Part shown: positions 13,339 to 13,401 of the stretch, in pieces
Position numbering within the stretch: the stretch's first letter is position 1
How the letters are laid out: each line of letters starts with the position of its first letter
Origin: CAG-273 sp964618105
GTDB lineage: Bacteria; Bacillota; Clostridia; TANB77; CAG-508
Length of the DNA: 13,401 nt
Assembly: GCA_964618105.1 (NCBI GenBank)
Contig: CAZUAJ010000024.1
Span: 1 to 13,401 of the forward strand
Direction of reading: 5' to 3'
Notes under the pieces: model-generated
Told to the model about the DNA's origin: nothing
Seen by the model: the letters and a program-made list of their open reading frames with translations, nothing else
The model's database searches: none
Translations under genes and position numbers: made by a program

Positions 13339-13401
13339 TAGTAGAGGGGCGAGTGTTTACTGCTCTAATTCTAGTTGGACATCAGACTGAAGAGAAACTA
13401 C
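13339..13401 (+). promoter_or_regulatory. Start of a structured leader RNA, possibly a lysine riboswitch (cut by window edge)
   Basis: This stretch is much richer in G/C than the flanking DNA and starts right after a promoter. GTAGAGGGGCGA (13341-13352) resembles the conserved GAGGYGCGA opening of the lysine (L-box) riboswitch. CTGAAGAG (13387-13394) could be the UGAAAGG-like junction about 48 nt later. The later GCCGAAG block that would confirm it lies beyond the window. The usual AGUA segment is not evident, so the identity is tentative. Confidence 0.3.

Noticed and set aside
13331..13340. TTGACATAA on the - strand near 13337 as a promoter
   Set aside because: No acceptable -10 lies at 16-18 nt, and the facing + strand promoter fits better.

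Overview
The window looks like an uncultured, spore-forming, very AT-rich member of the Clostridia. The reasons are strong AAGGAGG ribosome sites, A/T-ending codons, intrinsic terminators, a cotJABC spore-coat operon, a Bacillus-type ThyA, and a thioredoxin reductase that lacks the usual pyridine-nucleotide motif. A run of exactly 100 N (4844-4943) shows that this is a scaffolded draft or metagenome assembly, so the two halves may not be truly adjacent. No phage, insertion sequence, CRISPR array, tRNA or rRNA was seen.

Left of the gap (1-4843). Bases 15-176 fold into a long closing stem, a large central bubble and a GAAA-capped terminal stem, which resembles a 6S RNA on the + strand. Next, on the - strand, come trxB and trxA. 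trxA is preceded by a 10-codon upstream ORF that coincides with an 11-bp hairpin. A zinc-metallopeptidase gene on + has a near-consensus promoter carrying a GTATAC repeat. It converges on the thyA-folA operon (dTMP synthesis and dihydrofolate recycling) across a shared bidirectional terminator. A PflX-like radical SAM gene (-) follows. Its first 19 codons, with the CxxCPRxC motif, are displaced from the rest by what looks like one extra base.

Right of the gap (4944-13401). A FatA/FatB-like acyl-ACP thioesterase gene (+) is followed by the overlapping operon cotJA-cotJB-cotJC (+). CotJA and CotJB carry unusual cysteine-rich N-terminal extensions, and CotJC is a manganese-catalase-like protein. 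Converging on these are glgP (glycogen phosphorylase) and pyk (-). The pyruvate kinase stops after the catalytic barrel, so the C-terminal regulatory domain is missing. An MFS transporter (-) and a membrane-anchored monofunctional GT51 glycosyltransferase (+) diverge from a shared intergenic region.

The right edge holds a perfect 22-bp hairpin. A third copy of its arm allows an alternative terminator-like fold. A promoter and the start of a structured RNA follow, possibly a lysine riboswitch, cut by the window edge.

Most genes are housekeeping: redox, folate/thymidylate, glycogen/glycolysis, cell wall and spore coat. No clear new multi-gene system is present. The points most worth a second look are the trxA leader, the probable ferredoxin-type TrxB, the frameshifted radical SAM gene, the minimal pyruvate kinase, the cysteine-rich CotJ proteins and the two candidate RNAs.
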